DNA of 64,000 nt from JACPRB01 sp964468745 (GTDB taxonomy: Bacteria; Planctomycetota; MHYJ01; JACPRB01), in NCBI GenBank assembly GCA_964468745.1, contig CAYXVY010000337.1, forward strand, positions 5,850-69,849. The letters are read 5' to 3'. Below, piece after piece: positions 1 to 7,000 of this stretch. Each line of letters starts with the position of its first letter. Positions within the stretch are counted from its first letter, which is position 1. The notes below the pieces were generated by a model, which did no database searches, was not told where the DNA came from, and saw nothing but the letters and a program-made list of their open reading frames with translations. A program made the translations under genes and the position numbers.

Positions 1-437
1 TCGTGGTGATCCTCATCATTGGCTTGCTGGCGGCGATGATCATCCCGGGTCTCACGTGGATGTTGTGTCGCGGGCGCGCGACGGCGACGCTCGCGACAAT
101 CATGGAGCTGCACTCGGCGACACAGATGTACACCCTCGAGCAGGGGGTCAATCCCGCGGACGCGCCGGGGTACGGCACGAGCACGCTCGTGACGGCGCTT
201 CAGTCGCAGAGTGCGAAGAAGGTGCCGTACTTCTGGATCGACGCGGCCCGTCTCGACACCGCGGGGGACATCAAGAACGACGTGCGGTCGGGCGAGATCA
301 TCCACTATCGCGACAACGCGAAGAACTGGCCCTCGAACGCCGGTGACGCCACGGCGCACAACAGGGCGACGTACGACCTCTGGGCGATGGGATGTGCGGG
401 GGTGCCCGACAGCGAGAACAACTGGGGCGGGGAGTGA
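1..437 (+). CDS. GspG-like type II secretion pseudopilin, 5' end cut off by the window
   Basis: The reading frame is open from the first base and ends with TGA at 435-437. What is visible starts inside the hydrophobic N-terminal helix (VVILIIGLLAAMIIP) typical of type IV pilin and type II secretion pseudopilins; the prepilin peptidase site (FTLxE in the family) would lie just outside the window. The C-terminal YDLWAMG...PDSENNW resembles the YDLWSxGxDG closing segment of GspG. Such proteins assemble into a periplasmic pseudopilus. The GTG at position 3 is inside the helix and is not a real start. The family is fairly sure; whether it belongs to a secretion system or is a stand-alone planctomycete-type pseudopilin cannot be told from this fragment. 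Confidence 0.75.
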   Translation, partial: VVILIIGLLAAMIIPGLTWMLCRGRATATLATIMELHSATQMYTLEQGVNPADAPGYGTSTLVTALQSQSAKKVPYFWIDAARLDTAGDIKNDVRSGEIIHYRDNAKNWPSNAGDATAHNRATYDLWAMGCAGVPDSENNWGGE

Positions 438-444
438 GGCCGGT

Positions 445-933
445 TCAATCCCGCGAGTAGAGCGTCACCTCCGCCTCGGCGAATTCGCGGACCGTTCTCC
501 AAGTTCGCCACGCCCCCTTCTCGTACCGCGCGCGGAGTTCCGCCTCATCCAGCTCCGCTCCGAGGGGGCGGACGCCCGTCGTTGCCGCGCGAGCGTTGAA
601 ATACCGGATAAACGCCTGGAAGTCCCATGGTTCTTCGAGTCCCGTCTTGTCCCATGGAATGCTGACAAAGCCGCTTACCCACTCGTCCCTGTCAAGCCAA
701 CAGCGACTCATCTGGAAGCCGCTCACGGTGTCACGAAACCCAGGCGCTCTTGAAATGCGCCTTACAGCAGACCGAGCCTTCGATCGAGTTGAGTAGATGC
801 CGATGGTTTTAACATCCTCTTCTCCTTGCGGCAGCGCGTGCACATGGTCGACGCGATAGAGTACAGGAGGCAGAGGCGACTTTCCTTTCGTCACTTTCAC
901 TTTCGTATTGCGGCGAGCCCTATGGTGGCGCAT
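445..933 (-). CDS. Uncharacterised protein, DUF7336-like N-terminal region
   Basis: A 162-residue soluble protein with no signal peptide. The central segment (residues about 25-90) follows the pattern of small proteins remembered as DUF7336: a V-D-H-V-H start, then DVKTIGIYSTRSKA, PGFRDTVSGF and W-V-S-G-F. In that family the segment is of unknown function and is often found in isolated genes. The ATG at 933 is chosen because a G-rich stretch precedes it and a TACAAT-like box lies about 30 nt upstream on the same strand. Its C-terminal part (FQAFIRYFNARAA onward) is not recognised. It is convergent with the pseudopilin gene and only 7 nt from it. No enzymatic residues can be named. Confidence 0.6.
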   Translation of the reverse strand: MRHHRARRNTKVKVTKGKSPLPPVLYRVDHVHALPQGEEDVKTIGIYSTRSKARSAVRRISRAPGFRDTVSGFQMSRCWLDRDEWVSGFVSIPWDKTGLEEPWDFQAFIRYFNARAATTGVRPLGAELDEAELRARYEKGAWRTWRTVREFAEAEVTLYSRD

Positions 934-1061
934 GAGGTTCCCCCGTCTGCAGTACGCTCATTGTAGCCCTTCGCCATTTCTTAGTCAGTCTGCGCCGGAA
1001 ACCAGAGATGTAATCCAGGGGGCGAACCGAAGTCCTCAGCCTCCATTTTCCCATCTATGCT

Positions 1062-1097
1062 GCTTGTAAATCGGAAAACGTTTTCCTTTTTACAAGC
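1062..1097. terminator. 36-bp near-perfect palindrome, candidate terminator or operator
   Basis: The arms GCTTGTAAA (1062-1070) and TTTACAAGC (1089-1097) are exact inverted complements and enclose the 14-bp perfect palindrome GGAAAACGTTTTCC (1073-1086); only two opposed base pairs do not match. It is AT-rich in a GC-rich chromosome. It lies about 120 nt beyond the stop of the 1217-1903 minus-strand gene and about 130 nt upstream of the 445-933 gene. It could be a bidirectional terminator or a binding site for a dimeric regulator of the downstream gene. It is the only notable element in the 934-1216 gap. Confidence 0.5.
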
Positions 1098-1216
1098 TGA
1101 CAAGAGAGGAATATGCGCGGCCGGATGGAGCAGATCGGAAATCGGTGGCGCCGCGACGCTTGGGCCCCGAAGAGAGCGGACCTGTACAAGCGTCCGCTCC
1201 CCCAGGAACTCGGCTG

Positions 1217-1903
1217 CTACATCGCAGCCGGCGTCGCCGAGTCGGACGGCGGAGATTCCTCCGCAGCCTTCTTCGGCTTCCGCCCGCGACGGAAGAAGCT
1301 CTCGACCTTCTTCCGGTCGCCCGGATACAGCTTGATCAGATCGGCATAGATCGCGTCGTACGTGTCGCGCCAGCGGTCACGTTCGACGAGCTCCGCCGCA
1401 AACATCTCGGCGTGAGCCCGCTCCGCCTTCTCCCAGACGGCGAGCGCTTCCTGCAGCTTCGCGCGCTGGGCGGCCATGAGCGGCATCCAGGCCTTCACGG
1501 ACGGGACGTCGGTCGAACCGACCATCACCGATTCCAGGTTCATCACGATCCCGAGCTTTCGCACCGGCGAAAGGCCCTCGTGATCGCTCACCGGAACCGG
1601 GAACAGCCGCTTGTAGCCGGCGTTCGTCCGGTCGCCGTTCGCATCCGAGCGAACCGCGAGCTGGAACTTGAACAGGAGCCTGTCCATCAGGAAATCGGCG
1701 TCATCGCGCGAGGCGAGCGCCAGATGGACCGCCCGCTGGGCCCGCCGCTCGCGATGATTCGCGGCGATGAGCGCCAGCTGGGCCTTCTCGAACGTCGCGA
1801 AGAGCCCCGCCGTTTCCGGATGGGCGCTCAGCTTCGCTTCGAGATAGACCCCGAACGTGTCGATCAGCCTCTCACTCGAGAGGGTCTTGTCCGGTCTGTA
1901 CAT
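1217..1903 (-). CDS. Uncharacterised cytoplasmic protein
   Basis: A 228-residue, mostly helical, charged protein with no signal peptide or membrane segment and no domain that I recognise. The ATG at 1903 is preferred over an in-frame GTG at 1912 because an AAAGG motif lies about 12 nt before the ATG but only 3 nt before the GTG. The N-terminal half contains alternating helices rich in Ala, Leu and Arg; the C-terminus (GRKPKKAAEESPPSDSATPAAM) is low-complexity and basic then acidic. Codon use matches the neighbours. It stands alone between the palindrome at 1062-1097 and the repeat-bearing gap that starts at 1913. Confidence is for it being a real gene, not for function. Confidence 0.6.
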   Translation of the reverse strand: MYRPDKTLSSERLIDTFGVYLEAKLSAHPETAGLFATFEKAQLALIAANHRERRAQRAVHLALASRDDADFLMDRLLFKFQLAVRSDANGDRTNAGYKRLFPVPVSDHEGLSPVRKLGIVMNLESVMVGSTDVPSVKAWMPLMAAQRAKLQEALAVWEKAERAHAEMFAAELVERDRWRDTYDAIYADLIKLYPGDRKKVESFFRRGRKPKKAAEESPPSDSATPAAM

Positions 1904-2098
1904 AAAACACACTTACCTTTCATTTGAAATCACGTGCCTGCGACGGCGAAATGCCGCCGAAGGCGTCACCTTTGACCGTCGACCACAACAAGCAGCCGAC
2001 GGTTACTTCGGACTTCCTGCGGAGCGTCGTCAGCCATCTCCGGTCCATGTCGCGATTCCGATTAGGCCTGCCGGAATCAGCAGGAGGGCGTCCAGGAG

Positions 2099-2435
2099 TT
2101 CCGATATCGCTCCGGAGATTCCTCCGGACTCGTATCGGAAAGTCGACATGACTCCGGAGAATCCTCCGGACCCAAGTCGGGATTCCGATATGAGGGCAAG
2201 GGAGTGCCCTGTAGCCGTATCGGAAAGTCGATGCGACTCCGGAGATTCCTCCGCACCCATATCGGAATGTCGATACGAGTGCGGAGAATCCTCCGGACCC
2301 ATGTCGGAGTTCCGATACGACACCGGAGAATCCTCCGCACCCGCATCGGAAACTCGATACGACGCCGGAGAATCCTCCGGAGTCATATCGGAATTCCGAT
2401 ACGCCACCGGAGATTCCTCCGCACCCATTTCGGCC
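2099..2435. repeat. Eight-unit 42-bp imperfect tandem repeat made of two palindromes per unit
   Basis: Eight head-to-tail units start at 2099, 2141, 2183, 2226, 2268, 2310, 2352 and 2394. Seven are exactly 42 bp; the third is 43 bp and divergent. Each unit carries a hairpin of the form CCGGAGAATCCTCCGG and ends at a junction resembling ATCGGAATTCCGAT, itself a palindrome, so a transcript could fold into up to 16 small hairpins. Open frames cross parts of the array on both strands because 42 is a multiple of three, but the 43-bp unit shifts the frame and every candidate protein changes repeat phase there, so the array is judged non-coding. It sits in the 1-kb gap 1904-2964. Confidence 0.85.
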
Positions 2436-2531
2436 TTTGCGTTCGTGCTCATATCCCATACCTCCGGAAAATGCGCGAAATGGGGGTGCGCAATCGGCGC
2501 GCCGGCGCGAAAAAGGTGAAAAAGTCGGCGG

Positions 2532-2695
2532 GTGCCGGCTTCGACAGCGCGCGTCAGGTTGTCTCGATTCATGTCCATGTCCATGAATGGGAAGAAATCC
2601 GGACGATGGCACCGGAAATCGGCGCCAACGTGCCAGAAACTTGGAAAAGTCCGGCGTGTGCCGGCTTCGGCGGATCGCGTCAGGTTGTTTCGATT
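2532..2695. repeat. Two 38-bp direct repeats in the same non-coding gap
   Basis: Copy one at 2532-2569 and copy two at 2658-2695 share GTGCCGGCTTCG, then CGCGTCAGGTTGT and TCGATT, with five mismatches over 38 positions and a spacing of 126 bp. A weaker similarity extends 20-25 nt upstream of each copy (GAAAA...GTC.GGCG). No gene that I can support covers them; they continue the repetitive character of the gap between the 42-bp array and the gene at 2965. Confidence 0.6.
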
Positions 2696-2964
2696 GGTCG
2701 TCATGCCACTAACTCGTAAGGAATTCCGAAGATGACCGCCCAAAAGACGATTCGGGGATGCAGAAAGGTGAAATAGGCCCGGCACCAGGGCGGCGGCCGG
2801 AGCGGTGTGGCTCATCCGGCGGGTGCGAGTGGTCCTCATAATCCCTAAGGTAAGGTTTCTCGCGTCCTCCTAAAAAAATCGGCCGCGACCGCGCGGAAAG
2901 GCCAAAAAGTCCTCCCCCGAGATCAGGATGACAGCGGGCCGATTTCCTGATAAACTAAGCCACT

Positions 2965-3549
2965 ATGCGGCGGGTCATCGGTTCAATTTTCGTCGTCGGC
3001 GCCGGATGGCTCCTCTACAAGTTCGCCTTGTGGGGGGCGTTCCTCGCGTCGCCCGATGCGTTCCGCGGTCCGTCCACGCCGTTCCGCGTGCTCGGCGGCA
3101 ATTACCCGATGGACGTGGCCATGTTGTGCGGCGCCGCGTGGATGGCGGGCATCGGCCTGTACCTGATCCTCTTCTCACCCGGCGAGGCGAGTTCCGCGGT
3201 CCCGTCGCATGTCCCCGCCTCGAGCCGCTGGGCGCAGCGGATGCAGGCGTCGCAAGACAACGCCCCGTCGCCGATGGCGACGATCTTCTTCCTCAATGCA
3301 CTGCTGCTGATCACGACGCTTTTCGTCGCGTTCGTCGGCGTGCGGGCGCCGCAGGACACATCGCGCCTGCTCGCCACGTTCACGCTCGTTGCGGCGGCGC
3401 AGGTCGCGGTCGGCCTCTTCCTGCTCATCCTCGCCCTCTTCGAGAAACCGAAGGGGGTGATCGGACTCATCGTGGGCTTGGCGGTCTACGCGGCCGGCAC
3501 GGGCGTCGGCGTCATGGTCTTCCTGTGGGGGAAGCCCATCGCGGGCTAA
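2965..3549 (+). CDS. Uncharacterised integral membrane protein
   Basis: A 194-residue protein with about five hydrophobic segments: residues roughly 5-30, 48-72, 105-128, 135-158 and 165-190. A polar stretch between the second and third (PSHVPASSRWAQRMQ) would be a loop. No catalytic or transport motif is visible. The stop at 3549 is 6 nt before the ATG of the zinc-ribbon protein at 3556, so the two are probably co-transcribed and may act together at the membrane. A TAAACT box (2951-2956) lies just ahead of the ATG. I do not recognise the family. Confidence 0.65.
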   Translation: MRRVIGSIFVVGAGWLLYKFALWGAFLASPDAFRGPSTPFRVLGGNYPMDVAMLCGAAWMAGIGLYLILFSPGEASSAVPSHVPASSRWAQRMQASQDNAPSPMATIFFLNALLLITTLFVAFVGVRAPQDTSRLLATFTLVAAAQVAVGLFLLILALFEKPKGVIGLIVGLAVYAAGTGVGVMVFLWGKPIAG

Positions 3550-3555
3550 CGCGCC

Positions 3556-5007
3556 ATGCCCATCCGCCACTGCCAGAAATGCGGCCTGAAGGTTCTCATC
3601 GACGAGACCCAGACGACGGCCAATCCGTTCTACTGCCAGCGCTGCGCCGCCACGGCGAAGGCGCAAGCCGCCGCGCCGGAGGCCAAACGCGCCGACCCGA
3701 TGCCGATGGTGTCGAAGCGCGACCCCGCGTCGGCGCCGGGCAGCGCTCCCGTGACCGGGGGGGGCAAGGGCGGACCGGTGAAGGTCCTCTGCCCGTACTG
3801 CAAGGCGTCGTTCTCCGGCCGACTCCCGGCGAAGCCGGCCAAAGGCGCATGCCCGGTCTGCCAAAAGGAACTTGTCCTGCTGCCGGACGGCAAAATCAAG
3901 CCGGCGGCCACGTTCGATCTCGCAAAGTGGCAGAAGGAACAGGAGCTCGCGAAGTACGGGGGGGACCCCGGCGTTGCCGAGCAGGCGCGCGCCGTTCAGA
4001 AGGCGCTGGAGCGGTCGAACCGCGATTTGGAGATCCCGCCGCCGGAGTCGGAGGGGATCGATCCCGAGGCGACCGCGACCTCGGACGACGGGGGGAGCTA
4101 CTCGAACGAAAACGAAGCCACGCTCATCACGCCGCGCGCCTCGGCGGCGGATCCGCTGAGCGGACTTGGCGGCGAGACGATGCTCGACATGGGCCGGCCG
4201 ATCGACACGGGTGACAACGCCGGTCGCCGCGCCGCACAGGAAGAGCGCGATCCGCTAGCGGTCCTCGGCGACGATGCACCGCTGGAGGGCGACCCCAACG
4301 CCGCGACAATCGTGGACGATCCGCCGCCGGTTCCCCAGGAGGCCGAGGCGATCGAACAGGAAGTTCCGACGATCAAGCAGGTTCCGGAGTCCGCGCCGGC
4401 GCTCAGCCGCCGTCCGGCCCCCGCGGCCTCCCGCTCGCCGCTGCCGCCGGTGACCGCTCCCGCCGCCGAGCCGGAGGCGAGGACGCCCGCGACGCCCGGC
4501 TCGCTGCGCTCGGGTCCGAGCGGCGCGAAGGTCGTGTTCGCGGCGCTGCTCCTCATCATTCCGGTGGCGCTCGGAGGCGTCGGGATTTTCGTGAAGAACA
4601 ACGCCGAGCTGAACAAGCTGCTCGGCAAGCTGGGGCCGATCGGATCGCAGGGCTTCCGCAAGCTGCGGGAGAAGGTCGACGCCGCAATGACGCCGCCGCC
4701 GAAGCCCGCGCCGCCCCCCAAGCCCGTAGCGCCCCCGACGACCGCGACGGAAGCGCCGCCGCCCGTCCCCAAGCTGAGCGACGCAGACTTCAAGCGGCAG
4801 ACTGAGCCGATCATCACCGACATGTGGACGACGATGCGCTTCGCGCAGCTCGAGATCAAGAAGCTGCAGCGCGACCCGACGGGGTCGCACGGCAAGGCGA
4901 TCGAGTTCCAGCAGCAGAAGCACGACAGCGCGAAGAAGCGCTACGACGAGCTGCAGGCGGAGTACAAGGAGCGCTTCGGGGCGGAGTTCAAGGCGGCGGA
5001 CCAGTAG
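3556..5007 (+). CDS. Zinc-ribbon, single-pass membrane protein with proline-rich linkers
   Basis: A 483-residue protein. The N-terminus has a treble-clef-like pattern (CQKC at residues 6-9, CQRC at about 28-31) and a second one (CPYC near 79-82, CPVC near 99-102), both expected to bind zinc. Residues about 110-315 are acidic and low in complexity. One transmembrane helix follows (AKVVFAALLLIIPVALGGVG, about 325-348), then a Pro-rich spacer (PPPKPAPPPKPVAPP) and a C-terminal helix or coiled coil ending EYKERFGAEFKAADQ. Cytoplasmic zinc ribbons with a single membrane anchor are common in planctomycete genomes; function is unknown. It is co-oriented with and 6 nt from the preceding membrane protein gene. 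Confidence 0.7.
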   Translation: MPIRHCQKCGLKVLIDETQTTANPFYCQRCAATAKAQAAAPEAKRADPMPMVSKRDPASAPGSAPVTGGGKGGPVKVLCPYCKASFSGRLPAKPAKGACPVCQKELVLLPDGKIKPAATFDLAKWQKEQELAKYGGDPGVAEQARAVQKALERSNRDLEIPPPESEGIDPEATATSDDGGSYSNENEATLITPRASAADPLSGLGGETMLDMGRPIDTGDNAGRRAAQEERDPLAVLGDDAPLEGDPNAATIVDDPPPVPQEAEAIEQEVPTIKQVPESAPALSRRPAPAASRSPLPPVTAPAAEPEARTPATPGSLRSGPSGAKVVFAALLLIIPVALGGVGIFVKNNAELNKLLGKLGPIGSQGFRKLREKVDAAMTPPPKPAPPPKPVAPPTTATEAPPPVPKLSDADFKRQTEPIITDMWTTMRFAQLEIKKLQRDPTGSHGKAIEFQQQKHDSAKKRYDELQAEYKERFGAEFKAADQ

Positions 5008-5412
5008 GCCCCGGTTCTAAACGCCGAGAGCGCGGAGTTTGAGGAGAGGTCGCAGGCTATCCCTTGTGGGCGTTCCTCGTGCGTTCCGCATCGGACCCGG
5101 CGATCCCATCGCTTCCAGTATCCGGGTGTTTTCGAGGAGACACGCGGAGTCTGAATCTCTCCCCCCGATTCAATCGGACGCAACACCGAGCAACCCGAGG
5201 CAGCCGAGCGCCCTTGAAGGGGATCGCTCCTCGGTTGCTTCGGATAACTCGGTGTTGATCCGCTCTCAGGGCGCGGTCGATCGCTCCTGCACGAATTGCG
5301 CGACATGTCATAACGCCGGGGGCGCAGATGAGCGTCGGCGAGCGCGCAGATGCCCCTCTATCGGAATCCTGCGTTCTCTCCGCGTTCAAGTTTGCGGCCT
5401 CGGCGTTATCCG
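5008..5412. other. 405-bp non-coding gap between convergent genes, containing a long hairpin
   Basis: No supportable gene. The two ends carry inverted similarity: AACGCCGAG near 5020 and CTCGGCGTTA near 5400, with GCGCGGAG / CTCCGCGTT nearby, as in the edges of short mobile repeat elements. Inside is the 77-nt stem-loop annotated separately. The gap separates the convergent zinc-ribbon and PTS IIA-like genes, so transcription termination on both strands is expected here. Confidence 0.5.
5181..5257. terminator. 77-nt long imperfect stem-loop, candidate bidirectional terminator
   Basis: CAACACCGAG (5181-5190) is the exact inverted complement of CTCGGTGTTG (5248-5257). The stem continues after a small internal loop: CCGAGGCAGCCGAG pairs with CTCGGTTGCTTCGG with two G-U pairs. 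The loop is about 15 nt (CCCTTGAAGGGG is inside it). There is no U-tract, so classic Rho-independent termination is not certain. Its place between convergent genes fits a terminator; a structured RNA or repeat element is the alternative. Confidence 0.5.
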
Positions 5413-5919
5413 TTACCGCGTGGCATGCATGACCGCTTTGATTACTTCGTGCGGCGACGACGCTTCCATAATTTCCGCGCGCGTCGCGTCGTGCGTGAGC
5501 ATCTCGCCGATCTCCCTGTAGACCTCGAGGTAGAGCTTGTCCCCGTAGGGAGGGGCGACGACGCCGAAAAAGACGTGGACCAGCGCCCCGTCGGGCGCGT
5601 CGAAGTCGATGCCCGCGGTCGATCGCGCAATGCAGATCGTGAACTCGCGCGCCTGCATCGTACGTACATGCGGGATTGCGACCCCCTGGCCGACGGCGGT
5701 GGAGGACTTCTTCTCGCGATTGATGAGATCGGTCCGGAGCTTCGTGGCGTTTGCGACCTTCTTCGACGCGACGAATAGTTCGATCAGCTCGTCGAGTACC
5801 CGCTCCTTCACATGCCAGACGAGGCGATCGTGCGACCACTCCTCTGGCACGGGGACGGGGGGCGCGGCGTCGAGCTCGAGCTTGATCTGGGCGGGCTTGA
5901 GGTAGCGCGTGAGCTGCAT
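5413..5919 (-). CDS. ptsN: PTS EIIA-type (PtsN/fructose family) phosphoacceptor domain protein
   Basis: A 168-residue protein matching the mannitol/fructose EIIA fold. The conserved phosphorylatable histidine is in VGQGVAIPHVRT (residues about 76-87), followed by ICIARSTAGIDFDAPDG and VHVFFGVVAPP. About 15 residues of N-terminal extension (LKPAQIKLELDAA) precede the domain, which is usual for nitrogen-type EIIA. No sugar permease or HPr is near, so a regulatory EIIA-Ntr role is more likely than sugar transport; this is inference. The ATG (5919-5917) overlaps the TGA of deoC by one base (TGATG), which indicates translational coupling downstream of deoC. The symbol reflects the family rather than proven orthology. 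Confidence 0.82.
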   Translation of the reverse strand: MQLTRYLKPAQIKLELDAAPPVPVPEEWSHDRLVWHVKERVLDELIELFVASKKVANATKLRTDLINREKKSSTAVGQGVAIPHVRTMQAREFTICIARSTAGIDFDAPDGALVHVFFGVVAPPYGDKLYLEVYREIGEMLTHDATRAEIMEASSPHEVIKAVMHATR

Positions 5920-6557
5920 CAGGCACGCTCGCCTTCCGCGATGGCGACGCCGGCGCTGGTGCCGATGCGCGTCGCGCCAGCCGCGACCATGCGCCGCGCG
6001 GTTGCGATGTCTCGTATCCCACCGGACGCTTTCACGCCCATCGAGTGCGGGACGCTGCGGCGAAGGAGCGCCACGTCCGCTTCGGTGGCGCCGCCGGGCC
6101 CGTAGCCGGTGGATGTCTTGACGAAGTGCGCGCCGGCGCGATGCGCGAGGGTACAGCCGAGGATCTTCAGGTCGTCGCTGAGTGCCGCGGTTTCGAGGAT
6201 GACTTTGACGATGCCGTCTCCGGCCGCGCGGACGACGGCTTCGATCTCGTGCGCCACGGCGGCTTCGTCGTGTGCGGCCAGGGCGGCCGGCGAGAGGACC
6301 ATGTCAAATTCGATGGCGCCGGCATCGCGCGCCATCCGCGTTTCGAGTGCTTTCACGTCCGGCAGTGTAGTACCGAACGGGAAGGCGATCACGCTGCCGA
6401 CGCGCACGCCGCGGTCCGCGCATGTGCGGACCCAGACGGGATTCACGCAGACGGTGGCGAAGCGATGGCGGAGCGCCTCGTCGCAGAGTGTTTCGATTTC
6501 CGCGCGCGTCGCGTCGGGGCGGAGGAGCGTGTGATCGATGATGGACGCGAGCGACAT
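5919..6557 (-). CDS. deoC: Deoxyribose-phosphate aldolase DeoC
   Basis: A 212-residue class I aldolase that cleaves 2-deoxyribose 5-phosphate into glyceraldehyde 3-phosphate and acetaldehyde in deoxynucleoside catabolism. Landmarks are IDHTLLRP at the N-terminus, VCVNP, VGSVIAFPFGTT, EFDMVLS, then KVILETAAL (family lysine-containing strand) and FVKTSTGYGPGGAT, whose lysine is the expected Schiff-base residue, and VKASGGIRD. Length is normal for bacterial DeoC (about 210-260). It is second in a minus-strand set lipoprotein-deoC-ptsN with a 13-nt gap before it and a one-base overlap after it. Confidence 0.95.
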   Translation of the reverse strand: MSLASIIDHTLLRPDATRAEIETLCDEALRHRFATVCVNPVWVRTCADRGVRVGSVIAFPFGTTLPDVKALETRMARDAGAIEFDMVLSPAALAAHDEAAVAHEIEAVVRAAGDGIVKVILETAALSDDLKILGCTLAHRAGAHFVKTSTGYGPGGATEADVALLRRSVPHSMGVKASGGIRDIATARRMVAAGATRIGTSAGVAIAEGERA

Positions 6558-6570
6558 CCGCCCCCGGACT

Positions 6571-6885
6571 CTACCAACGTTTGTATTTCTGAAGTTCCAT
6601 GCGGACGCGGCTGATCGACTCGGCCCAGCGTTCTTCGAAGAGGGGCTTGTCGACCTGTTCGGGCATCGCGACAGGCTGGATGGGCGGCTGCCCGGGCTGG
6701 GAGGTGGGCGGAGGGGGCTTGGTCGTCGCCGCTTCCATGTCGGCGAGCGCGGCGTCCACGTCGTTGCCGGGGCGCTGCGTCGAGTCGGGCGGAGGATTCG
6801 CAGGCTCGTCGCTGGAGCGGGTGCCGCTGGAACCGCCGCAGCCGGCCACGAGGACCGCGGACGCCAAGGCGATCAGGACTCTCAT
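6571..6885 (-). CDS. Small predicted lipoprotein of unknown function
   Basis: A 104-residue protein with a short signal sequence and lipobox (LASAVLVAGC, cysteine about residue 16), then a Ser/Gly/Pro-rich tether and a charged C-terminal helix (EERWAESISRVRMELQKYKRW). It should be lipid-anchored outside the cytoplasmic membrane. The ATG at 6885 has a GGAGG motif 5 nt upstream. It lies 13 nt upstream of deoC on the same strand, but nothing links its function to deoxyribose metabolism. Confidence 0.6.
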   Translation of the reverse strand: MRVLIALASAVLVAGCGGSSGTRSSDEPANPPPDSTQRPGNDVDAALADMEAATTKPPPPTSQPGQPPIQPVAMPEQVDKPLFEERWAESISRVRMELQKYKRW

Positions 6886-7000
6886 GCGAACCTCCGGATG
6901 AGATGGACGGATTGACTCTATCCCAAGCCCTCGCGATTTCGTACAAAAATATGGCGGACGGGTCTAAGATACCCCGCGCAATCCTTCTCTGGAGGTGCCC

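Noticed and set aside
2099..2435. CRISPR array
   Set aside because: The units are contiguous imperfect repeats with no unique spacers, and no cas gene is nearby.
1920..2839. Overlapping open frames on both strands through the 42-bp array, with repeats such as SEFRYDSGG or NSDMGPEDSP
   Set aside because: They arise because the unit is a multiple of three. The 43-bp third unit breaks the phase in every frame, and flanking sequence shows no coding bias or ribosome binding site.
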